Positions 8,109-15,270 of a stretch of 28,227 nt of DNA are shown here, one piece after another. The notes below the pieces were generated by a model. That model ran no database searches. It saw only the letters and a program-made list of their open reading frames with translations, and was not told where the DNA came from. Every line of letters starts with the position of its first letter. Position 1 is the stretch's first letter. The position numbers were made by a program, and so were the translations under genes. The DNA is from a virus: positions 1 through 28,227 of the IMG/VR virus record IMGVR_UViG_3300029268_001092; one strand, 5' to 3'.

Positions 8109-9224
8109 TCAGTCTGCGTTCCAAACTGCGGTGATGGTCACAACGTTGCCCGGCATAACATAGTTAAAGCCGGCCGAGTAGAGATGGGTCCCGTCGCTCC
8201 AACCAACGAATGTGTAACCGGTCTTGGTGAATGGATTTGCCGGCAATACGAATTCGCCATCAGGCGCGGTAGCCGCTTGAGTCGGAAGGGTTCCGGTTCC
8301 GCCGCCATTCGCGAAAGTGACCGCGTAGGTGGTGGCAGCAGTGGTTTTGAAAACGTAAATCGCACGGGTGAGTTCTGGATAAACAAATTGGTCGTGTTTC
8401 AAGCCGATGTCCGCTTGGAGTTTTCTCCCGCCATGGCCTGGGATTTTGTCAAAGATGACGGTCTCTTGGTACTTGTTCCAAGCTGGTGCCGCATCCTTAT
8501 GAACCAAAATCGCCTGGACTCCGGTCGGGAAGAACCGTTCAGGAACGGCTTTCAGTTTGCACCGGTCGATCATTTCGACGGTGATGTCCATGTTGCCGTT
8601 CCAATTGCCGAGAGCCCAATAGCCCTTAGCAACAGCGGCTTCCTTGGCGATCGCTTTGGTCCCGGATTTGATGTACAGGATCCACGCGCCGTCATCGATC
8701 AACGCATCATCCAAACGGGATTCTGCGTGCAAAATTTCAGCAACAAAGTTGTCCTTGGTTAAGGTCAGCATCTTGCAATAAATGTTGGCAGTGCCAACGA
8801 TCTTTCCAAAACGATAGGTGTCAACCGCTGGTGCCTGGATCTTTTTCATGTAACGGTTGGCGAAACGAACGATTCCGTTTCCCAGCGCATCCTGGTCGGC
8901 GATCTTCTCAACGGAGATGCTGTTACCGATGTCCTGGGTCAGTGTCAAGGTTTCCCAAGTTGTGTGGACGTCCATCTGGGTATACCCGGCCGAGAACGAA
9001 TAGGTTCCAGGAACTAGGCTACCAAATTGGATTTTCTGGTATTTGATCGTGTTCGCACCGTCGAATTCTCCGGATTCATCCAGGAGGTCGGCGGTGTACA
9101 GAAACCCGATCAGCGTTCGCTCAAGCTCTTCCGGTTCGGAGATGTAACGGATTGCATCATCGAGGGTGCTGGCGAAAAATTGAAAAGTGATCGCATTGAT
9201 CACAAGTGCCAATAATTTTCTCAT
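8109..9224 (-). CDS. Major capsid protein with Prp-type leader and C-terminal InlB-repeat-like domain
   Basis: 371 aa, with a good AAAGGAG site. It directly follows the GP20-type scaffold gene, the standard place for an HK97-fold major capsid protein. Residues 1-17 form a basic-hydrophobic leader ending TFQFF, followed by AS; this closely matches the LQFF/AS cleavage site of Bacillota L27 ribosomal precursors and the leader of the phage 80alpha capsid protein. Residues ~18-298 are the capsid core. Residues 300-371 form a separate domain (AVTFANGGGTGTLP, then TKTGYTFVGWSDGTHLY, ending in TAVW) typical of the InlB B-repeat/Flg_new family of bacterial surface proteins. Cleavage would leave 354 residues. 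Capsid identity rests on synteny and size. Confidence 0.85.
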   Translation of the reverse strand: MRKLLALVINAITFQFFASTLDDAIRYISEPEELERTLIGFLYTADLLDESGEFDGANTIKYQKIQFGSLVPGTYSFSAGYTQMDVHTTWETLTLTQDIGNSISVEKIADQDALGNGIVRFANRYMKKIQAPAVDTYRFGKIVGTANIYCKMLTLTKDNFVAEILHAESRLDDALIDDGAWILYIKSGTKAIAKEAAVAKGYWALGNWNGNMDITVEMIDRCKLKAVPERFFPTGVQAILVHKDAAPAWNKYQETVIFDKIPGHGGRKLQADIGLKHDQFVYPELTRAIYVFKTTAATTYAVTFANGGGTGTLPTQAATAPDGEFVLPANPFTKTGYTFVGWSDGTHLYSAGFNYVMPGNVVTITAVWNAD

Positions 9225-9242
9225 AATTGCTCCTTTTGCTTT

Positions 9243-9854
9243 TTAAGATATTTTTCTGAATTTTGCAAAGTTGTCTTCGGTGGAGTTAGGGGTCTTGTTC
9301 GGTTCGTTCGGATTTTTCCCGAGTTTGTTTTTGGAATTGTCCGGGGTGTTGAACAGGTAGGCGTGCGAGTCTTTCAGAGTTTTAATCTGATCATCGAGCC
9401 CCTGGACCTTGCCGTCCTTGAGTTCGGCTTTGTCCAAGAAATCCTTCAAATGAGCCTTTACTGCAATCAAATCCTTTGCTCCAATGTTAGGTTCCGACAG
9501 ATGTTTCTCAATGGTGTCGGCCCGATCGCGAGCTGCGAGCTTGGCATCATATTCAGCCTTTGCCGTAGCGTTTTGCGTTTTGAGTGTTTCGATCTGACGA
9601 GTGAGTTCCTCCGAATTCCCTTTGAATTTCCCGAGTTCGGCGATCTGAGCATCCCGCGCAGTTACAAGGCCTTTGCTGTCCTTGAGCTGGTTGTTGATCT
9701 CATCAAATACCGATTTCGGGATTAGTTTTTCCTCAGCCGGGTTGATGACAAATCCGGCGGCTTTCGTGTTGATCTGCGTGACTAGCTCTTGGCCTAATAG
9801 ATCGGTTAGGGCCTTAAGCTTGGCTTCTGACAGAACGTTTTTCAAAAAATCCAT
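9243..9854 (-). CDS. Capsid scaffolding protein, Phage_GP20 family
   Basis: 203 aa from the ATG at 9854, chosen because AAGGAG lies 6 nt upstream; the frame extends to 9929 but without a site. The sequence follows the GP20/scaffold family closely: an N-terminal helix (MDFLKNVLSEAKLKALTDLL), an IPKSVFDEINNQLKDSK segment, a long coiled coil with the typical LTRQIETLKTQNATAKAEYD pattern, an AVKAHLKDFLD segment, then GLDDQIKTLKDSHAYLF and a low-complexity Asn/Pro tail. These proteins form the internal core on which the capsid assembles and are then removed. No FF/A-type cleavage motif is seen near its N-terminus, unlike the capsid protein. Confidence 0.85.
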   Translation of the reverse strand: MDFLKNVLSEAKLKALTDLLGQELVTQINTKAAGFVINPAEEKLIPKSVFDEINNQLKDSKGLVTARDAQIAELGKFKGNSEELTRQIETLKTQNATAKAEYDAKLAARDRADTIEKHLSEPNIGAKDLIAVKAHLKDFLDKAELKDGKVQGLDDQIKTLKDSHAYLFNTPDNSKNKLGKNPNEPNKTPNSTEDNFAKFRKIS

Positions 9855-9901
9855 TTTCTTCTCCTTCTTGGCTTTTTTTGGCGGTCGCCTCCGCCTGAAG
9901 T

Positions 9902-9940
9902 GCAACGATGTGGTCCGTTGCGAAACCAATAATTATTGGT
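9902..9940 (-). promoter_or_regulatory. Hairpin plus 16-bp perfect palindrome in the prp-scaffold gap
   Basis: The 131-bp gap between the protease and scaffold genes has no gene. It contains the inverted repeat GCAACG/CGTTGC (9902-9907 and 9916-9921, 8-nt loop) and then the perfect palindrome ACCAATAATTATTGGT (9925-9940). Neither is followed by a T-run on the minus strand, so they are not terminators. They could form an mRNA stabilising or processing structure, or bind a dimeric protein. Confidence 0.45.
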
Positions 9941-9985
9941 GCAGATCGTCCGAGTGGTCCCGGATTTTCCGCATAATAAAAGGAC

Positions 9986-10333
9986 TTATCCGTTTAAGCC
10001 CATTGTTGGTTGTTTTGATTGTGGCACTACCATGATCCTGAATACCTGCAGATATTTCGGGTTCTCCGCAGCAAGGCTTTTGAGCACTTCGGCGGTGACC
10101 GCAATCACGTTTTTGGCGGTTAGTGTCGCCCCTCCCTGTTCGAGCTTCAGCCCGATGAAAGGAATTTTTGGATCGGTTTCAATTTTGAACTTGGCTTTTT
10201 CTTTCTGCAACAGGCCGCCTGCCATTTTGAAAGCACATGAGATCGCGGCACAAACAATATCGCCACCGGGTGCTGCATAACAGCTGTGCCCGGCCGCGGT
10301 GATTTCGTACGTGGTGTATTTTATAGTCGTCAT
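9986..10333 (-). CDS. prp: Ribosomal-processing cysteine protease Prp (YsxB family) homologue, capsid protease candidate
   Basis: 115 aa from the ATG at 10333, which follows a strong GAGGAGG site; the frame extends upstream to 10447 but only inside the minor capsid gene. The N-terminus has the family signature: G-H-S-x-Y-A at residues 15-20, then GGDIVCAAIS at 23-32. This places the catalytic-type His16 and Cys28 12 residues apart, the same spacing as His22/Cys34 in Staphylococcus aureus Prp. Length is close to bacterial Prp (about 106-110 aa). Cellular Prp removes the N-terminal extension of L27. Here the gene sits between minor capsid and scaffold genes, and the capsid protein two genes on carries a Prp-like site, so it most likely matures the capsid. 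Confidence 0.85.
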   Translation of the reverse strand: MTTIKYTTYEITAAGHSCYAAPGGDIVCAAISCAFKMAGGLLQKEKAKFKIETDPKIPFIGLKLEQGGATLTAKNVIAVTAEVLKSLAAENPKYLQVFRIMVVPQSKQPTMGLNG

Positions 10334-11433
10334 TCGTCCTCCTCGTTGTAATATGTCTCGCTGTCGCTGACAATGGTCCGCCAGGCGTAGAAGGCTCGGC
10401 CCATCTTCAGTGAGAATTGTTTGTACTCGTTGGTCATCAATCGCCATTCGAGGCGCAAGGTCCGTGCCGACTCAGGATCGCCGCTGGCTCGCAAGATCGC
10501 TTCCTCAGTTTTCATTTCCCGGATGTTGTTCTCGTAGTCCCGTTGGCGCTGGTCGATGGCATATTCCCGTTTGATCTGCTGCCGTGTGTACTCGGTCGGG
10601 GCCTGGGATCCGTCCGTGTAGGCTACCGCTCGGTGCCGGCAATTGAACCCGTTCAGAATGGAGTTTCCATTGTGCAGATCCAGGGCATCCTGCAAATACG
10701 TGTACGGGATCCCGTTATGAACCCCGGTTTTGTCGTTCGGGTTCAAGCTGTAGAGCTTCCCCTGATAGGGCGCACATCTTGGGCTGGCATCTGGATGGCT
10801 TGTGATCCACACGTAATCGACTCCGGCCGATTGTAAATTCTGAAGGTCGGTCATGTTGGCTTGGTGCCGGACGGTCATTTCCGCCCGGTTTCGCAAACTC
10901 ATGGTGTATGTGTATCCCGCTCGCCCAGTCTCTTCGTTTTCAGAGACGGTCACGATTTTGGGCGGCTCCGCTGCTAGAGCTTTCAGAGCAACCTTCAGCT
11001 TCCGGTTGTAATCGTCAATCACGGCCAGTCCCTTTTGGCTTTCTGCCAGGTATGGCCGGACCGCACTCAGTCGGATTCCTTCAATGTTTGCTAGCAACGC
11101 TGCAACGGATCCGGTGTACACTCCGCTTTCGAACTTGCTCACCTTGGCCGCCAAGTTCCGGTTCAGGATCCTAATCGAGGTGCTGAGTTGGTAGTACCAT
11201 TTCCGGCTTGAGGTGACCAGGGCTTTCCGGGTCTCTTCTCGCAACACCGGGTTGGTGATCTGCTCGCACGTTTCCGCGATCGCTTTGTTAAGCCCTGCGA
11301 CGATCTCCTCCTGAGCCTTGTTTTCCATTAGGCCCTCGGTGATGATGACCTTGATACGGGTGGTTGCGGAACTGATCAAAATCAGAACCTTTTGGGCCAC
11401 GTTCTCCTTTGGGCTGCTAACGCTAAGTTGCAT
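10330..11433 (-). CDS. Phage minor capsid protein 2 family protein
   Basis: 367 aa, starting at an ATG preceded by a weak GGGGG site; a later in-frame Met at residue 36 is possible. The helical N-terminal half is followed by the diagnostic central block: YTYTMSLRNRAEMTVRHQA, WITSHPDASPRCAPYQGKLYSL, an IPYT segment and NGFNCRHRAV, which match the Phage_min_cap2 family (A118/SPP1-gp7-like). These proteins sit inside the head, bind the portal and may leave with the DNA. The C-terminal ~90 residues are helical and charged. The order portal, minor capsid, protease, scaffold, capsid is standard. It overlaps the protease gene by 4 nt. Confidence 0.85.
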   Translation of the reverse strand: MQLSVSSPKENVAQKVLILISSATTRIKVIITEGLMENKAQEEIVAGLNKAIAETCEQITNPVLREETRKALVTSSRKWYYQLSTSIRILNRNLAAKVSKFESGVYTGSVAALLANIEGIRLSAVRPYLAESQKGLAVIDDYNRKLKVALKALAAEPPKIVTVSENEETGRAGYTYTMSLRNRAEMTVRHQANMTDLQNLQSAGVDYVWITSHPDASPRCAPYQGKLYSLNPNDKTGVHNGIPYTYLQDALDLHNGNSILNGFNCRHRAVAYTDGSQAPTEYTRQQIKREYAIDQRQRDYENNIREMKTEEAILRASGDPESARTLRLEWRLMTNEYKQFSLKMGRAFYAWRTIVSDSETYYNEEDE

Positions 11434-11443
11434 GAGTTACCCC

Positions 11444-13252
11444 CTAGGTCTGGCCTTGTTCGAGTTCCTGTTTCTTTTTGGCCTCTTCTTCCTCTTTGGC
11501 TTTGTCTTCGGCTTCCTTGGCTAGTCGTTCCTCTTCCTGTTTTTTCGAATCAACAAAGCCGGTTAGGTCGGGAAGGTTGTTTGGGTTGTCAAGGCTCATC
11601 CCGTCCTCAAATCTGATTAGGTTCACCTCTTCATCGACCTGGTCTTTGTCCCAGTCTGGATGGATCTGTCTGATAGCCTCGTGTGTACTGGCCACTCTTG
11701 CTGTTTTGGCAGCGCCCCAGGTGGTGATCTTTTCGGAGATCCGCTCGATGATGTAATCTCCGAACTCGATGTCCACGTCGATTTTCTCATTCGTCAGATC
11801 GATCCAGTTTTCGTTTTCCGGTTTAACCAAACCCTGACGGATCATCCAGTTGTACAGTTGGATCCCCATTCGGATGACCTGTTCCGAGAATGGTTTCCAA
11901 AGCTTGAGCTTTTGCGAACGCGTTTCAAGGGTGGCTTTATTTCGCTCAATTTGGCTGTCAGCTGCGGCATTGACACTCTCCAGCCCTGTTATGCCAAGGG
12001 CTACCGGGCTTAATCCTGTGTTGTTTATGGCGGTCGTTAAGGCGGTCCGGTACTTGATCAAATCCGACTCGGACTTGTCCGGGATCACCTGGATCCTGAT
12101 CTCGTTCTTGGCGTTTTGATCGTTGTCTCCCTCGACCTGGACATAGTTGTTAACGAAGTCGTCCGGGAGCAATGGCTCCATTTTTCCGGTGTCTTCGTTG
12201 TACCAAGTTGGGACCATGTTTTTCGGAATGTAGCGCTTGGTCATGTTCTCCCGGAGTTCCGCGATCAGCCGGCTGTAGGCCTCGTCCAATCCGTCGAAGC
12301 TGTCCATGTTGCCCTCGTAATCGCTTGCTCCGTATGGGCTGTCCGGGAACTCGTGGCTCGGAGTCATGTTGGGCTTGTCAAAGGCTAGCATGCCCTTGAT
12401 GCCCGTGTACACGAACTCGCCGTCATCATTCAGAATCGGTTTTGGGTTCCCGTCCTCGTCGGTTGAAAACATGACGGCCTGGCCCTCTGGGATGGTGTCC
12501 AAAGCAACCCGTGTTTGCTCGCCATTATTTTTAACGTTGTAAAGTTCATATCGGATCAGCGCATCGCCATCGGCGTTGGTCGTGTAGACCTCGTCCATGC
12601 GATAGTGCTCTTTTCCTGAGTCATACCAATACGCGAATGTGATGGCGGTGGTGATCCCCCTCTCCTTGGTAGCTCGCCCGCGCTTGATGTCGGCGGTTTC
12701 AAAGATTGGGAACTTTTTCAAGCTGATGTCGTGCGACCATTTTGCGAAAAGATGCCCGCCCCAAGACTCGTTCTGTGCCCCGCATTTGAAATTATCGGGG
12801 AGGTTGGCCTCTTTCACGATGGTGTCGACTATAGCTTGTGCCGGATCGGTTTTTTCTTCGTCCTTTTTTCCGTCCTTATCCAGGACCTGAATGAGGGGTT
12901 GGAATCCGCTGGCAAACAGGATCGTTCCCATTTTTTTGGAGATCAGGCCGGGGATCCCGCAGTGCAACATTCGTGCATTGGATGGCGCTTTGTACCAAAA
13001 GTAGTTCATGTTCTCCTTCTTGTTGGTTCCCAAGTACATTCGCCGGATCAGACGGGAGTTCCCCATAAACCAAACCTGGTACTCACAAATTCGCCTTGTG
13101 AAATCCTCGGTGCTGCCCCCGGTGTCGATCTTCAGGGCGAACCGTGGATCAAAATTTATTGTGTTTTTGTCTGTTAGCATGTTGATGCCCTCCTGCAATT
13201 TCTTTAGCCATCTAGCGTTTTTCCACTCTTTGAATTTATCAAAAATGCTCAT
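11444..13252 (-). CDS. Portal protein (SPP1/A118-like)
   Basis: 602 aa. The product has the length and order expected of a phage portal: an N-terminal helical lead, then TRRICEYQVWFMGNSRLIRRMY, a central block containing YDSGKEHYRMDEVY (typical of SPP1_Gp6-like portals), FPDSPYGASDYEGNMDSFDGLDEAYSRL, and a helical stem followed by a Glu/Lys-rich tail. Twelve copies form the ring at the unique vertex, through which DNA enters under the power of TerL. It begins shortly after the terminase gene, with CAGGAGG 11 nt before the ATG. The Lys/Glu-rich C-terminal ~40 residues are low complexity. Confidence 0.9.
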   Translation of the reverse strand: MSIFDKFKEWKNARWLKKLQEGINMLTDKNTINFDPRFALKIDTGGSTEDFTRRICEYQVWFMGNSRLIRRMYLGTNKKENMNYFWYKAPSNARMLHCGIPGLISKKMGTILFASGFQPLIQVLDKDGKKDEEKTDPAQAIVDTIVKEANLPDNFKCGAQNESWGGHLFAKWSHDISLKKFPIFETADIKRGRATKERGITTAITFAYWYDSGKEHYRMDEVYTTNADGDALIRYELYNVKNNGEQTRVALDTIPEGQAVMFSTDEDGNPKPILNDDGEFVYTGIKGMLAFDKPNMTPSHEFPDSPYGASDYEGNMDSFDGLDEAYSRLIAELRENMTKRYIPKNMVPTWYNEDTGKMEPLLPDDFVNNYVQVEGDNDQNAKNEIRIQVIPDKSESDLIKYRTALTTAINNTGLSPVALGITGLESVNAAADSQIERNKATLETRSQKLKLWKPFSEQVIRMGIQLYNWMIRQGLVKPENENWIDLTNEKIDVDIEFGDYIIERISEKITTWGAAKTARVASTHEAIRQIHPDWDKDQVDEEVNLIRFEDGMSLDNPNNLPDLTGFVDSKKQEEERLAKEAEDKAKEEEEAKKKQELEQGQT

Positions 13253-13255
13253 GTT

Positions 13256-14659
13256 CTATGCTGCCTCCTGTTTGAACGCACTCATCATCTTGTGCATATG
13301 TCTTGTCCAGCTGTATTCCGTTGCATCGATCTTGTCATTGTGCGGTTCGTTCTTGTCTTCACGTTCCTGGCCTTTTTTGCCCTCGGCCCACTTGGCCATC
13401 TTGAACGCATCGTAGCAGTCACGACCTTCCCGAGTGTCATTGAAAATGCACCGACCGCTAGAGAATAGGATGATCCCCATGTCGATCCGCTCTTTGATCG
13501 TGGCTTTGAACGACGGGATGATCGGCGGTAGTTTGAGCGCCCGGAAGGTGGTTGATATGTCGCTGATGAAGTTGGCTTCGGCGGAGTCGATGGAGATGTA
13601 CTCAATGTTCGCTCCCCGAGCCAGCCACATGCGAACAAACGCAATGAGCCGCTCTTTCTTGTTTTCATAGCCCAGTTGCTGAAAGGTCACTTTGTCAATA
13701 AAGGCCGTGTTGTAGTAGTCCAGGCTGAACCCCTGGAGGTTGAACGAGTTCTGGGCTCGGCTGGCTCCAATGTCGCATCCGACTACGCAATGGGGGTATT
13801 TCCGGAGGTCGACCGGTTTGATCAGTTTGTCCGGGTCCATGTAATCCAGATAAATCAGTTCTCCTGGTGATCCTCGTTCTCCGAGGACCTTGATGGTGTA
13901 GTAGTATGATCCGACCGGGAATACCTCCATGGTTCGAGCTATCTTCGCGGGGGTCATGATCGGATTGTCCGTGAAGGTAAAATGAACGTAGAACCAACCC
14001 GGTTCCTTCTTGACTTTGTCCATGTCCGCGAGAATGCTGGCCGGTGTCGTAGCCCGGTATTTTTTCATTACGTTGCACCGGTTGATGTAGTCCTGGTAGA
14101 CCCAAAGCTCCGGTATGTCGCCGTTCAGTGTCCAGATCTGCAGAGGCCGGTCAACGCTGCCTTGTCGCGCGAAACATTCATCAACGAACAGCTTGTCAGC
14201 GGTGTTGACCTCGTCGATCAGGATCACTCCGAGACTCTTTCCCAGGACCTTCTTCCATTTCGATTTGGTCGAGTACCCGGCTAAAAGAATCTTTTTTTCT
14301 TTCGGGTAAACGTTTGGGATTCGAGAGTGCAACAGCAGAAAATAGCTTCCTAGTTTTTCCCTGACTAGCTCAAGATCCGGAAACATGGCTAAGAGCCCGT
14401 GCTCGCCGTCTAGGATGTTGTCTCGGATGGCATCCAAGTCATTCCCGGCTATCAGGTGCAGTTCCTCGTTCGAGGCTGCCACGTTCATGTGAAAAATCGG
14501 TTTGGCATCCTCGGTCTTTGAGGACCGGATGGAGCCTTCAAACACAAGCAGGTTGCAATACGGTTTTAGCGACAGGGCCGCAACATCCAGGTACTTATCG
14601 GTGATGATGAACTGCGATCTGTCGATCGAGGCGAAACTCTCAGATGCTGCCATTGTCAT
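13256..14659 (-). CDS. terL: Terminase large subunit
   Basis: 467 aa from the ATG at 14659 (GGAGG 9 nt upstream); an ATG at 14668 and upstream in-frame starts are also possible. N-terminal ATPase: a Walker A-type loop GSIRSSKT at residues 42-49 (an SK variant seen in many phage terminases), and Walker B VILIDEVN at 145-152, with E150 as the likely catalytic carboxylate. C-terminal RNase H-like nuclease: candidate acidic residues D296 (VVGCDIGAS), D358 (ISIDSAE) and D444 (DKIDATEY). It packages phage DNA into the prohead through the portal. The start overlaps the TerS gene by 20 nt, giving coupled synthesis of both subunits. Confidence 0.93.
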   Translation of the reverse strand: MTMAASESFASIDRSQFIITDKYLDVAALSLKPYCNLLVFEGSIRSSKTEDAKPIFHMNVAASNEELHLIAGNDLDAIRDNILDGEHGLLAMFPDLELVREKLGSYFLLLHSRIPNVYPKEKKILLAGYSTKSKWKKVLGKSLGVILIDEVNTADKLFVDECFARQGSVDRPLQIWTLNGDIPELWVYQDYINRCNVMKKYRATTPASILADMDKVKKEPGWFYVHFTFTDNPIMTPAKIARTMEVFPVGSYYYTIKVLGERGSPGELIYLDYMDPDKLIKPVDLRKYPHCVVGCDIGASRAQNSFNLQGFSLDYYNTAFIDKVTFQQLGYENKKERLIAFVRMWLARGANIEYISIDSAEANFISDISTTFRALKLPPIIPSFKATIKERIDMGIILFSSGRCIFNDTREGRDCYDAFKMAKWAEGKKGQEREDKNEPHNDKIDATEYSWTRHMHKMMSAFKQEAA

Positions 14660-15143
14660 GGTTGTCATCCTCCGGGGTTTCTCCCTTTTCTTCGTCCACC
14701 ACTTCGGCTTCGACGATGTTGTCCGCATCCTCGGCTATTTGGTGTCTGCGTAGAGCTTCGATGGTGTCGTTCATGATCTGGTTGTTGATCTCGTGGCTGA
14801 CCTCCTGCCCTTCCGAGCTAGAGAGACGGACCACTTCCAGGATGGCGTTAAAGGCCTTTGTATCCCCGCGCAGCGCTTTTTGAATTTGGGCTACGACCAT
14901 GGCCGACAGCACCTCAATGTTCGTGCCGGGAATTCCCTCGTAGTTCTTGGGGAGTTTGGCGGCCCCGTGGTACATTGGCATGTGGAGGTAGTGCTGCACC
15001 AGCATGCGCATGTCACGCTGTTTTCGTTTGGCCTCAACGCTCTTTTTACCGGCTAAGGACCGGGTTTCGCGGGGTGGCTCAGCAAGGAGATTAGGATACT
15101 TTTCTTGGCGCTTTGGTTCCAAGGTGAACACCCCACTCGTCAC
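14640..15143 (-). CDS. terS: Terminase small subunit-like protein
   Basis: 167 aa from a GTG at 15143, the only start giving the whole conserved N-terminus; a TTG at residue 8 or a start within the frame near residue 20 cannot be excluded. The N-terminus has a DUF5681-like segment (NLLAEPPRETRSLAGKKSV) followed by RRM-like helical residues (MRMLVQHYLHMP), then a central helical block with KALRGDTKAFNAILEVV, the pattern of small terminase proteins in many Bacillota phages, and an acidic tail. It recognises packaging sites on the DNA and directs TerL. Its last 20 nt overlap the terL start, and it sits directly before terL. Confidence 0.75.
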   Translation of the reverse strand: MTSGVFTLEPKRQEKYPNLLAEPPRETRSLAGKKSVEAKRKQRDMRMLVQHYLHMPMYHGAAKLPKNYEGIPGTNIEVLSAMVVAQIQKALRGDTKAFNAILEVVRLSSSEGQEVSHEINNQIMNDTIEALRRHQIAEDADNIVEAEVVDEEKGETPEDDNHDNGSI

Positions 15144-15231
15144 GAATTAACGCCGCGGTTTCCCTTAGACAGTCGCCACCTGACTGCTCGCTTTTTTTTC
15201 TTTTCATGTGTCTGGCGTTAACATTTCTCAT
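15091..15231 (-). CDS. Small hypothetical protein upstream of terS (46 aa)
   Basis: An ATG at 15231 is preceded by a GAGGAG site 8 nt away and opens a 46-codon frame: MRNVNARHMKRKKSEQSGGD and on to APRKVS. It overlaps the start of the terS frame by 53 nt in another frame. Rich in Lys/Arg, with a lone Cys. The strong ribosome binding site in a gap of 127 bp between two clear genes suggests real translation, perhaps as a leader coupled to terS, whose own start lacks a good site. No family recognised. Confidence 0.5.
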   Translation of the reverse strand: MRNVNARHMKRKKSEQSGGDCLRETAALIRDEWGVHLGTKAPRKVS

Positions 15232-15270
15232 GCGTTTCTCTCCTCTTGGGGGACCGTTGTTGCCCCGCTG

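Noticed and set aside
8184-8762. Plus-strand frame of 192 codons opposite the capsid gene
   Set aside because: It is antisense to a strongly supported gene, lacks a ribosome binding site of the quality seen for other genes here, and has no recognisable domain.
9880-9900. GGCGG/CCGCC stem near the scaffold start as a terminator
   Set aside because: The T-run is on the wrong side for the minus strand, so it cannot end the late transcript.
11444-11560. Lys/Glu/Gln-rich repetitive C-terminus of the portal as a separate repeat element
   Set aside because: Codons are mixed and the frame continues; it is a low-complexity protein tail, not a DNA repeat.
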